This document shows positions 55,320-64,000 of a DNA stretch of 64,000 bases, piece after piece. The notes beneath the pieces were generated by a model. That model ran no database searches. It saw only the letters and a list, made by a program, of their open reading frames with translations, and was not told the origin of the DNA. Source of the stretch: Triticum aestivum (Eukaryota > Streptophyta > Magnoliopsida > Poales > Poaceae); assembly GCF_018294505.1 (NCBI RefSeq), contig NC_057808.1, positions 358,844,696-358,908,695 on the forward strand, read 5' to 3'. Within the stretch, counting starts at the first letter, position 1. Each line of letters begins with the position of its first letter. The position numbers and the translations under genes are program-made.

Positions 55320-56900
55320 ATAGTGAATGTTGGCTATGAATATGAACGTGTCCTGTGAACCTGAGTTTGATACGAATGTTTACCTTTTCTGTTGTGCTTG
55401 TGTGTGAACTTGTTAGTATGCCTACTGTGGGGTATGTGACGTGTGGGTGTCAACGGCACACCTTCTTCCCGAGAAGAATTGCACCTGCTTTGTTAGGGTA
55501 GCAACGGCGCATCAGCTCTTTTTAATCTTTTTGCTCTGTCTTGCCCCCTCCCCCGCTCAACCCCTGCCGTAATGTTTTCGGCCTCAAAACAAACATAGTA
55601 CTGCGTTGTTTTTGGGGCTGGATGAAAAATCGAGTGCTGGTTTCTGTAGGTTGGCCCGCCCAGTAAATGGGCTGCTGGTCCACCGTGGACTGGGAGGCTA
55701 AAATACAAGTTGTATGGTGCAGAGGCAAGTAAAAAAATGCCATCGAGAGCCATCCACTGAAGAAAAAAATCGCTCCTGATGTGCTTCTTCAGTCGTGCCG
55801 CCGGCCCCCTCTATAATCCAGTTCGCTCGGGGATCTGGTATCATTTTTTTCCAGAGGGCGAACAAGTATCAGCTAGGCCTAGGTTTTGTATTTTAACATG
55901 CGTAGCCCACGACATACGGGTGACAGTGGTTTCAACTTATTTTTTGAGTTCCATACCGGCCTATGGGATTTTTCTAAAAGATCGGCAGCCCAATGTATTT
56001 TTTTAACCACATTATATATATTTATATTATTACTATTATCGTATATTTTATAGAGACTTATATATACATTATGAAAACATCCCACGTGTTATTAACTTAT
56101 AAAAGTAAATGTTTAACAGAAGTTGGCAAGGAAAATCCTGGTTGTTTTTGACTCACAGGCAAGGAAAATCCTGGTGATTGCATACAAAAGCTTGCGAAGA
56201 TTTTAAGGACCAATGTAATAATAACGCGCTCATTCTTATTTTGAGCAATAACTCGCTAATTTGTTAATTATGTATATAAAAAATGTGCCTCTCCGGTTTA
56301 TTTTTGCTATTAATTGCTCCTTCTAACATAACATTATATATATAACGAGCCCAGCTAATTCGTGTATTTGAAGGAAGTGCAAATGGGCTGGGATTTCTTA
56401 GATAATATAAATGGGCCGCATTGACGCGAAATTATTTGTTCACCCAGCCCAGCAAATGGACTGTACATTCTAGAAAACATGGGTTAAATATATGCCAAAT
56501 TTTTGCAGGCTGACATGTGGGCCAATAGGTCGAAGCCTATGCAGGGCGTTGTCAACTTGGTCGGCATGGACCTTCAATCTCTCGTCTTCTTCCTCCAGCA
56601 TCGCCGGGACCTCCTGGTCCGGCCTCCGGCGGCTAAGCGGCCCTGCTTAGCACGCATCGCTGCGAAGGTCTACCCCCCCCGCCGGCCAGGCTATCCCTCC
56701 ACCCCTCCACACCTCCTGTTATTCTCCATCGACTGCAGCCCCACGCCGCACCAGAACCAGTTATAACCCTTCTCCGCCACTCAATCTGCGACTCCACTGC
56801 CGTGTCTTCCCATCTTCGAGTCATTCCCGTCCGGGGCCTCGCCGTCGTCCACCGCCTCGCGGCGCTCGGTGCGGCGTGGTCAACAAATGAGAGTCTTCGG
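55320..56900. other. CACTA interior without supported gene
   Basis: AT-rich DNA with AAGGAAAATCCTGG twice (56128, 56163). A GC-rich stretch from 56500 opens the right subterminal zone (GCTGACATGTGGGCC). Frames here are not convincing. Confidence 0.5.
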
Positions 56901-56929
56901 AAGAGGACTGTACGTGGAGAGCCTGACGG

Positions 56930-58570
56930 CTGGGACCCACGAGGTCCATGGTCGCACGCAAGGAAAGATCGTCCTTATTAAGGTGGATTTTTTTTCCTCC
57001 ACCTGACAGCTGGGACCCACCGGCCGTATCTTCGCACGGAAGGAAGTGCCTCCTTGTTATGCGAAAAAAATTATTCCTCCCGTTGACAGCTGGGACCCGT
57101 CAGATTTGGTGGCTGACTTGTGGGCCTACTAAGCGGACATGTACGCAGGGCTTTGTCAACTTAATCAACAAATGATTCTAGCAGCTCGACCGTTGGATGT
57201 TAATCCAATAGCCGTGCTCCTTCTTCAACCTCTGTTCTTGCTCCTGTCTCCCGTGGGCGGCACCGCGGCTGTGCTGCCGCGCACCCGAACCAGTCAAGTT
57301 TCCCACTCCTCTCCATCTGCAACTCCACTGCCCCGTCTTCCCCATCTCCGGGTCGTTCCAGTCTGGGCCTCGCCGTCATCCACCGGCCTTTGGTGCGCTC
57401 GACACGGTGTGGTCAACATGGTCAACAACCGAGAGTCATCGGAAGATGACTGTACGTGAGAGGCTGACAGTGGGGACGCACCACGCCCATGGACGCATGC
57501 ATGCAACGGAACGCGGCGTGGTTAACGTGGTCAAGGAACAACTTCCATCAAAAGTGTACTGTACGTGGAGAGGCTGACAGCTAGGTCCACAGCCGCAGCA
57601 AGGAAGTGCCTCCTTATTACACGGAAAATAATGATTCCTCCACCTAATAGCAGGGACCCACCAGACGGGCCACCGTATTTTGCGAAAACAACGTTTCCCC
57701 CCTGACTGCTGGGACCCATCGGATGGGTCACCGTATTTCGTGAAAAAAACGTTCCCCCCGCTGTTAGCTCGGACCCACACCGGAAGTGCCTCCTTATTAC
57801 GCACAAAAAAATGAATACTCCCCCTGCTAGTTGGGACCCACCTTTGTGGGTGGCTGACTTGTGGGCCTACTAAGTTGACGGGGACGGAGTGCTTCGTCAA
57901 CTTAGTCAATATGGATGATTCTAGCTCCAGTGACCGTACGATGTCCGTCCAACGGCCGTAGTGCTTCTTCAACCTCTGGTCTCCTTGCTCCAGCCGCCCA
58001 AAGCAGCGCCGGTCGTGCTCCTGCCTCCCGTGGCCGGTTGTGCTGCCGCGGAGACCTCACCGCCCCCTACTATTCCCACCGCTGGCCAGGCCTTGAGGCG
58101 ACGGCAGCCTCACACCGCAGCCGAACCAGTGAACCCTTGTACTCCTCTCCGCGCGGGCTTCCACTACCGCGTCTTCCCCGGCTCCGCGTCGTCCCCTTCC
58201 TAGGCCTCGCCGTCGTCCACCGCCCTGGTGCTCTCGGCGCGGCGTGGTCAATGTGGTCAAGGAACAACTTGCATCGGAAGAGTACTGTACGTGGAGAGGC
58301 TGACAGCTGGGTCCACGGTCGCAGCAAGGAAGTGCCTCCTTATTACGCGGAAAATAATTATTCCTCCACCTGACAGCGGGGACCCACTGGATGGGCCACT
58401 GTATTTCGTGAAAAAACATTCCCCCTGACTGCTGGGACCCACCAGCTACATCTTCGCACGAAAGGAAGTGCGTCCGGGCAAAAAATAATGATTCGCCCCC
58501 TGACTGCTAGGACCCACCAGCTACATCTTCGCACACAAGGAAGTGCCTGACAGTCGGGACCCACCTGGTC
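56930..58570 (+). repeat. right subterminal repeats, type 1
   Basis: The phrases GACAGCTGGGACCCAC, GGAAGTGCCTCCTTATTA, TGTACGTGGAGAGGCTGACA and CTCCATCTGCAACTCCACTG-type words recur many times with variable spacing. This includes a large duplication of the block around 57180-57500 at about 57915-58270. Open frames come from these repeats. Confidence 0.75.
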
Positions 58571-58849
58571 GAAGCATACATAGCATTGTCATTCTGGTCG
58601 CGAACGTGTACGTACATACTGGTCGATGTAGAGGCGCACACGTGTCATAGTGGGGGCGCTCACGTAGCATGTACACGTACGTACAGCAGCCAGGGTGCGA
58701 GAAAGTAAATACGGCCACGTACGTACATACGGGCGGGGTCTCGAACGCCTACTCACGCGTACGTACAGCCAGGGCTCGTGTACATGGCTGGGTCGGAACG
58801 GAGAAACTACATCGTCGTCGTGTTCATGGGGAGGCAACGAAATGCATCA

Positions 58850-59250
58850 TGTTCATCGGGAGGCAATGGAACGCGTGGGAGCCAACCGGCTTGGATGGAA
58901 TAGCCGATGGAAACGAGGCCTGGTGTACCGCAGAACGGAGGAAACGGCCTTGTGTTCGACCGGCCACGTTCGAAACGGGATCCTGTTCATCGGGAGGGGT
59001 CTGGCGAACCGCAAAACGGAGGAAATGGACCTCCTACGGTCGAAACGGGGGTCCTGTTGATTGGGAGGGGTGTGGCGTACTGCAAAACAGAGGAAACAGT
59101 CTTGTGTTGGAGCGCTATGGTCGAAACGGGGGTCCTGTTCATCGGGAGGGGTGTAGCGAAGGAATCACTCGATCGGGTTCAGTTAACAACCATCGATCGA
59201 TCGCTCGGGTTCAGTAACGCGTAGCCTGCAGTGCAATCGCTCGGGTTCAG
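58850..59250 (+). repeat. right subterminal repeats, type 2
   Basis: GTTCATCGGGAGG, CGAAACGGG and GGTCCTGTT(C/G)AT recur at about 58851, 58970, 59041 and 59124, followed by three copies of TCGCTCGGGTTCAGT or close variants (59170-59250). Confidence 0.75.
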
Positions 59251-59574
59251 TTAGAGCCCAATGCCTCGCACCCACGCGCGTGCGTGTACGAGAGAAACGC
59301 GCATCGCTCGGCCCCGACCACCCACCGTAACCGGGAACACCCCGATATTTTCCTCGCCCTCGCTTCTACCACGGTTTTTTCCGTCATGGACGGCCCAAAG
59401 AATGTCATGCGGCTGCGTCTCCGGCCCTCCCAGGACGAAAAGCCCATTTTCTGTCATGATTTTTTGTCACAGAAGTAGGACCCCGCCACATCTATGATGA
59501 TACCGGGTTTTGTCACAATTACCATCATAGAAGTGTCATAAGTATGACAGAAAAAAATTCGTTCGGCCCAAAAT

Positions 59575-59602
59575 GTCACGGATGTGTCTTTTTTTTGTAG
59601 CG
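59575..59602 (-). repeat. right terminal inverted repeat of the CACTA element
   Basis: It ends TTTTTTGTAGCG. The terminal five bases are CGCTA on the minus strand, one change from CACTA. Confidence 0.87.
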
Positions 59603-59983
59603 CGTGTCCGGATGGGACTCTCCTTGGCGTGGAGGGCAAGGCTGGTGACCAAATATGAAGATTCCTTTCTCTATAACCGACCGTATGTAACCCTAGATCC
59701 TTCCGGTGTCTATATAAACCGGAGGACTTAGTCCGGAGGGAAGACTCATTACCATAGTCATACAGGCTAGACTTCTAGGGTTTTAGCCATTACGATCTCA
59801 TGGTAGATCAACTCTTGTAATACTCATATTCATCAAGATCAATCAAGCAGGAAGTAGGGTATTACCTCCATAGAGAGGGCCCGAACCTGGGTAAACATCG
59901 TGTCCCCTGTCTCCTGTTACCATCGACCTTAGACGCACAGTTCGGGACCCCCTACCCGAGATCCGCCGGTTTTGACACCGACA
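59603..59983 (+). repeat. 3' LTR of the Fatima-like element, remaining 381 bp
   Basis: It resumes with the duplicated CGT (59603-59605) and ends GTTTTGACACCGACA, followed by target duplication CCAGC at 59984-59988. Confidence 0.93.
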
Positions 59984-61392
59984 CCAGCCATAGCCAAAGA
60001 CCCACACTAATTCTCCTCCGGTCCCTTCCTTCTGTCGGCACCACTCCAACCATAGCCTCCTGGCGCTCCAAAGCTCTCTTGGATGTACTATCGCAGGAGC
60101 AGACGAAGGACACCAGCGACTCTGCTCAAGACGTGCTCCAAAGCTCTCTAGGACGTACTGTCGTAGGAGCAGATGATGGAGATCGCCGGCTCCCCCCGGC
60201 CGCCCTCCGCCGCCACGACCACGAAGCCGGCGCGCGTGCGCGGGCGCAGCCGACAGCGAGGAAGAGTAGTACACGGTAGGTTGCCGCTGCTTTGGTCCCA
60301 GGAAGGCCACCGCTCCTCCACCCAGTCGATGCCAAGCTTCGTGGGATAAACATCGGCGGCCGATTAGCCGCTTGACGGCGACGTGGAGGCGGAAATCTTC
60401 AGAACCTTGTGCTCCGGAGGAGGAGGTTATCGAGGAGGATGAGGAGGAGGCAAAGGCAATGGCTGACTTTCTCGGGTTCATGGCCGGACATGGTGGTCGG
60501 GCGCCGGCAATCGTTTAGATTAGGTTTACAATAGGTTTTAGTACAGTTTGTGCGAAATTTGTAATGAATTTCGTCCAGTTTGTAGGAAAAGTTTTCGAAA
60601 TGTAATGAATTTCATCCTGTTAATTTGAAATTTGCTTTGTTTGCACGAACTTCGTCCGGTTAGTTCATATAGTTGTCGAAAGGTGTGCGGGCAGCATTGG
60701 ATGGCATCCATCAGTGTGCTTGGACAGATGCCGGTGTAAATTTGTTGGCCAGCGCTGGAGATGCCCTACCTATCATGCTATAAATGCTAACAGTGCTCCA
60801 TTATTTCGCAGGGAACAGTTATCCCTCGATCAAAATCAGATCCGCCGTGTTTCGCACACCTCCCATGTAAGAGTGTAAACTCTTGCTTACATAAAAGTGG
60901 AGCAAGTGGACGACACTGTAGCACGTCATATCACTCAAACTAGCCCGCCTAACGCGCGGGAAAGCACCACCCTCGTCATTTTGTTCTGGATTTCTATCGA
61001 TCGATCGCACGAAAATGTTACGCTTTGCAAGTTCAAAAGGAAAAGGCGGCACACTTACGACTCCTACGCGTCGCACCCCCGACAGTCCGGCTCGCACGCC
61101 GCTCAGCAGAGGGGACACGCGTTGTCTTGCATTTTCACTGACATGTGGACTGCAATTTAATAAACCATCGATAGCCGAAATCTAAACGCTCGGCGAGCGT
61201 CGGCTTGGAAGAGAGAGACGGGGGAGGGAGAAGAGATCGCCCGCTGACCGCGCACGGACTCCAAGAAATATATGGTGATAATGTGAGGTGGGCCATGCGG
61301 GAGCCTGGACCGCTTCCAAGCCCGCTTCTGACCGCCCTGGCCCACCAGAAACCCCCACCTCCCCGCGCGTGCTCCCCCCCTCAGACGCCAGC
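59984..61392 (+). other. target DNA right of the Fatima-like element
   Basis: No supported gene. It includes a pair of about 46-bp repeats (GCTCCAAAGCTCTCT at 60065 and 60135), degenerate AATGAATTTCGTCC repeats at 60500-60680 that look like the end of an unidentified transposon, and copy 3 of the dispersed repeat unit (CGCTTCTGACCGCCCTGGCC, 61325) just before the copia element. Minus-strand frames at 59843-60481 cross the LTR border and are not genes. Confidence 0.5.
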
Positions 61393-63125
61393 TGAAGGAA
61401 ATATGCCCTAGAGGCAATAATAAAGTATTATATATTTCCTTATATCATGATAAATGTTTATTATTCATGCTAGAATTGTATTAACCGGAAACATAATACA
61501 TGTGTGAATACATAGACAAACAGAGTGTCACTAGTATGCCTCTGCTTGACTAGCTCGTTAATCAAAGATGGTTATGTTCCTAGCCATAGACATGAGTTGT
61601 CATTTGATTAACGGGATCACCTCATTAGGAGAATGACGTGATTGACATGAGCCATTACGTTAGCTTAGCACCCGATCTTTAGTATGTTGCTATTGCTTTC
61701 TTCATGACTTATACATGTTCCTATGACTATGAGATTATGCAACTCCCGTTTACCGGAGGAACACTTTCTGTACTACCAAACGTCACAACGTAACTGGGTG
61801 ATTATAAAGGTGCTCTACAGGTGTCTCCAAAGGTACTTGTTGGGTTGGCGTATTTCGAGATTAGGATTTGTCACTCCGATTGTCGGAGAGGTATCTCTGG
61901 GCCCACTTGGTAATGCACATCACTATAAGCCTTGCAAGCATTGTGACTAATGAGTTAGTTGCGGGATGATGTATTACGGAACGAGTAAAGAGACTTGCCG
62001 GTAACGAGATTGAACTAGGTATCGAGATACCGACGATCGAATCTCGGGCAAGTAACATACCGATGACAAAGGGAACAACGTATGTTGTTATGCGGTCTGA
62101 CCGATAAAGATCTTCGTAGAATATGTGGGAGCCAATATGGGCATCCAGGTCCCGCTATTGGTTATTGACCGGAGAGGTGTCTCGGTCATGTCTACATAGT
62201 TCTCGAACCCAAAGGGTCCGCACGCTTAAAGTTACGATGACAGTTTTATTATGAGTTTATATGTTTTGATGTACCGAAGGTTGTTCGGAGTCCCGGATGT
62301 GATCACGGACATGACGAGGAGTCTCGAAATGGTCGAGACGTAAAGATTGATATATTGGACGACTATATTCGGACACCGGAAGTGTTCCGGAGAAGTTTCG
62401 GATTAAACCGGAGTGCCGGAGGGTTACCGGAACCCCCCGGGGAAGTATTGGGCCTTAGTGGGCCTTGAGGGAAGAGAGAGGGCAGCAGCCAGGAGGTGGT
62501 GCACCCCCTCCCAGGAGGAGTCCTAGTTGGACTAGGAGAGGGGGGCGCAGCCCCCTTTCCCTCTCCCTCTCCCTCTCTTTCCTTCCCCCTTCTTTTCCTA
62601 GTAGGACTAGGAAAGGGGAGTCCTACTCCTACTAGGAGGAGGACTGCCCCCCTCTCCTTGGCGCGCCCATAGGCAGCCGGCCTCCCCCTTGCTCCTTTAT
62701 ATACGGGGGCAGGGGGCACCTCTAAACACACTTGATATACGATATTTTAGCCGTGTGCGGTGCCCCCCTCCACCAGATTACACCTCGATAATACCGTCGC
62801 AGAGCTTAGGTGAAGCCCTGCGTCGGTGGAACATCATCATCGTCACCACGCCGTCGTGCTGACGAAACTCTCCCTCAACACTCGGCTGGATCGGAGTTCG
62901 AGGGACGTCATCGAGCTGAACGTGTGTAGAACTTGGAGGTCCGTGCGTTCGGTACTTGATCGGTCGGATCGTGAAGACGTACGACTACATCAACCGCGTT
63001 GTGATAACGCTTCCGCTGTCGGTCTACGAGGGTACGTGGACAACACTCTCCTCTCTCGTTGCTATGCATCACCATAATCTTGCGTGTGCGTAGCAATTTT
63101 TTTGAAATTACTACGTTCCCCTACA
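61393..63125 (+). repeat. 5' LTR of the right-hand copia element (1733 bp)
   Basis: It starts TGAAGGAAATATGCCCTAGA and ends ACGTTCCCCTACA. A TATA box (TATATA) is at 62698-62703 after GCTCCTT. It shares blocks such as TTGCCGGTAACGAGATTGAA with the LTR at 1691 but is clearly diverged. Confidence 0.9.
62698..62703 (+). promoter_or_regulatory. LTR TATA box
   Basis: TATATA precedes ACGGGGGCAGGGGGCACC, in the same place as the TATA box at 2983 in the other LTR. Confidence 0.55.
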
Positions 63126-63126
63126 G

Positions 63127-63139
63127 TGGCATCCGAGCC
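63127..63139 (+). other. primer-binding site
   Basis: TGGCATCCGAGCC matches the plant initiator tRNA-Met site (TGGTATCAGAGC) with two changes, one base after the LTR end. Confidence 0.8.
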
Positions 63140-64000
63140 TGGTTTTATGCGTTGATGCTATGCACGAGTAGAACACAAGTGAGTTGTGGGCGATATAAGT
63201 CATACTGCTTACCAGCATGTCATACTTTGGTTCAGCGGTATTGTGAGATGAAGCGGCCCGGACCGACATTACGCGTACGCTTACGCGAGACTGGTTTCAC
63301 CGTTCGGAGCACTCGTTGCTTAAAGGTGACTGGCGGGTGTCTGTCTCTCTCACTTTAGTTGAACCGAGTGTGGCTACGCCCGGTCCTTGCGAAGGTTAAA
63401 ACAGCACCAACTTGACAAACTATCGTTGTGGTTTTGATGCGTAGGTAAGAACGGTTCTTGCTAAGCCCGTAGCAGCCACGTAAAATATGCAATAACAAAG
63501 TAGAGGTCGTCTAACTTGTTTTTGCAGGGCATGTTGTGATGTGATATGGTCAAGACATGATGTGATATAATGTGTTGTATGAGATGATCATGTTTTGTAA
63601 CTGAGTTATCGGCAACTGGCAGGAGCCATATGGTTGTCGCTTTATTGTATGAGATGCAATTGCCATGTAATAGTTTTACTTTATCACTAAGCGGTAGCGA
63701 TAGTCGTAAAAACAATAAGTTGGCGAGACGACAACGATACTACGATGGAGATCAAGGTGTCGAGCCGGTGACGATGGTGATCATGATGGTGCTTCGGAGA
63801 TGGAGATCACAAGCACGGTGCTTCGGAGATGGAGATCACAAGCACAAGATGATGATGGCCATATCATATCACTTATATTGATTGCATGTGATGTTAATCC
63901 TTTATGCATCTTATCTTGCTTTGATTGACGGTAGCATTATAAGATGATCTCTCACTAAAATTTCAAGACAAAAGTGTTCTCCCTGAGTATGCACCATTGC
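63140..64000 (+). other. untranslated leader of the copia element
   Basis: Non-coding leader before gag. It contains a perfect 29-bp tandem duplication at 63788-63816 and 63817-63845 (unit starts GGTGCTTCGGAGATGGAG). Confidence 0.8.

Larger units (their letters stand above)
37567..59602 (+). mobile_element. Jorge-like CACTA DNA transposon (22,036 bp)
   Basis: The left end is CACTACAAAAAAAATACAC. The right end, read inward on the minus strand, is CGCTACAAAAAAAAGACAC. Both continue into (T/A)CCGTGA. A 3-bp duplication CGT lies at 37564-37566 and 59603-59605. Removing the element restores a contiguous LTR identical in layout to 28729-29206, which proves both ends. Short subterminal repeats, a minus-strand gene with Transposase_24-like exons, and large captured regions fill it. 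It is larger than typical CACTA elements because of internal captures and duplications. The name Jorge is from memory. Confidence 0.93.
28729..59983 (+). mobile_element. Fatima-like gypsy retrotransposon, 3' LTR split by a CACTA element
   Basis: It is flanked by CCAGC at 28724-28728 and 59984-59988. The 5' LTR is 28729-29206. The 3' LTR is in two pieces, 37467-37566 and 59603-59983, which join to exactly 478 bp once the CGT duplication of the CACTA insertion is counted once. Without the insertion the element is 9216 bp. The interior holds gag, a broken protease region and an antisense gene. No reverse transcriptase (no YxDD box), RNase H or integrase was seen, so it is non-autonomous. By eye about 20 of 478 LTR positions differ. 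The family name is from memory. Confidence 0.92.
61393..64000 (+). mobile_element. Angela/BARE-type copia element, 5' end
   Basis: A complete 5' LTR (61393-63125), primer-binding site and 860 bp of untranslated leader, continuing past the window. The leader has the block CCGAGTGTGGCTACGCCCGG that I associate with the BARE/Angela group. The 5' flank is CCAGC (61388-61392). The gag start is not reached. Confidence 0.9.

Noticed and set aside
59843..60481. 212-codon minus-strand frame
   Set aside because: It crosses the border between LTR and target DNA, so it cannot be an ancestral gene.
61388..61392. CCAGC before the right-hand copia LTR is the same as the target duplication of the Fatima-like element
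   Set aside because: The Fatima-like pair (28724-28728 and 59984-59988) is complete by itself and flanks its own LTRs. The third CCAGC is a chance match of a 5-mer.
1..64000. The left pol plus 3' LTR and the right 5' LTR as parts of one copia element
   Set aside because: Their order is reversed (3' end on the left, 5' end on the right) and the two LTRs are clearly diverged, so they are two elements.
1..64000. tRNA or rRNA genes, CRISPR arrays, bacterial-type operons, telomeric or centromeric satellite arrays
   Set aside because: None seen. The only tRNA-like words are primer-binding sites, and tandem repeats are short and local.

Overview
The window is intergenic DNA from a large grass genome, almost certainly a Triticeae species (wheat or a close relative). 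It holds nested LTR retrotransposons of Angela/BARE (Ty1/copia) and Sabrina/WHAM/Fatima (Ty3/gypsy) type, a very large CACTA DNA transposon of Jorge type, Helitron-like and Stowaway elements, and many fragments of captured or decayed plant genes. Family names come from recognising termini and proteins, not from a search. I see no tRNA or rRNA gene, no CRISPR array, and no intact free-standing host gene.

Layout. 1-3412: 3' half of an Angela/BARE-type copia element (reverse transcriptase and RNase H, then the 3' LTR), inserted in a Sabrina-like LTR whose 3' remainder is 3413-4259. 4260-6531: 3' part of a second gypsy element with an antisense B3-like gene beside its 3' LTR. 6532-15451: decayed DNA-transposon-like sequence (minus-strand multi-exon gene, pyrimidine-rich tracts, a Helitron-like element). 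15452-20243 (minus, truncated) and 20918-28494 (plus, complete, TSD ACCTC): two copies of one non-autonomous WHAM-like gypsy family, head to head, each with a decayed ORF of about 446 codons. 28729-59983: a Fatima-like gypsy element (TSD CCAGC, 478-bp LTRs) with a broken gag-protease and, instead of polymerase, an antisense intron-containing gene. Its 3' LTR is split by a 22,036-bp CACTA element (37567-59602, TSD CGT). That element carries remnants of a transposon-associated gene, a captured SINA-type ubiquitin ligase pseudogene, a triplicated promoter/first-exon module and many internal duplications. 61393-64000: 5' LTR, primer-binding site and leader of another Angela/BARE-type element that runs off the right edge.

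The most notable biology is that two unrelated gypsy elements here each carry a separate antisense gene against the 3' LTR, each with its own TATA box about 90-115 bp before its ATG. One of them still has several GT-AG introns, which antisense orientation would protect from removal during retrotransposition. The second point of interest is the CACTA interior, which looks like a workshop of captured and repeatedly duplicated gene pieces. By my count by eye, LTR pairs of both complete gypsy elements differ at about 4-5% of sites, so they are moderately old and of similar age. The CACTA insertion is younger than the Fatima-like element it interrupts.
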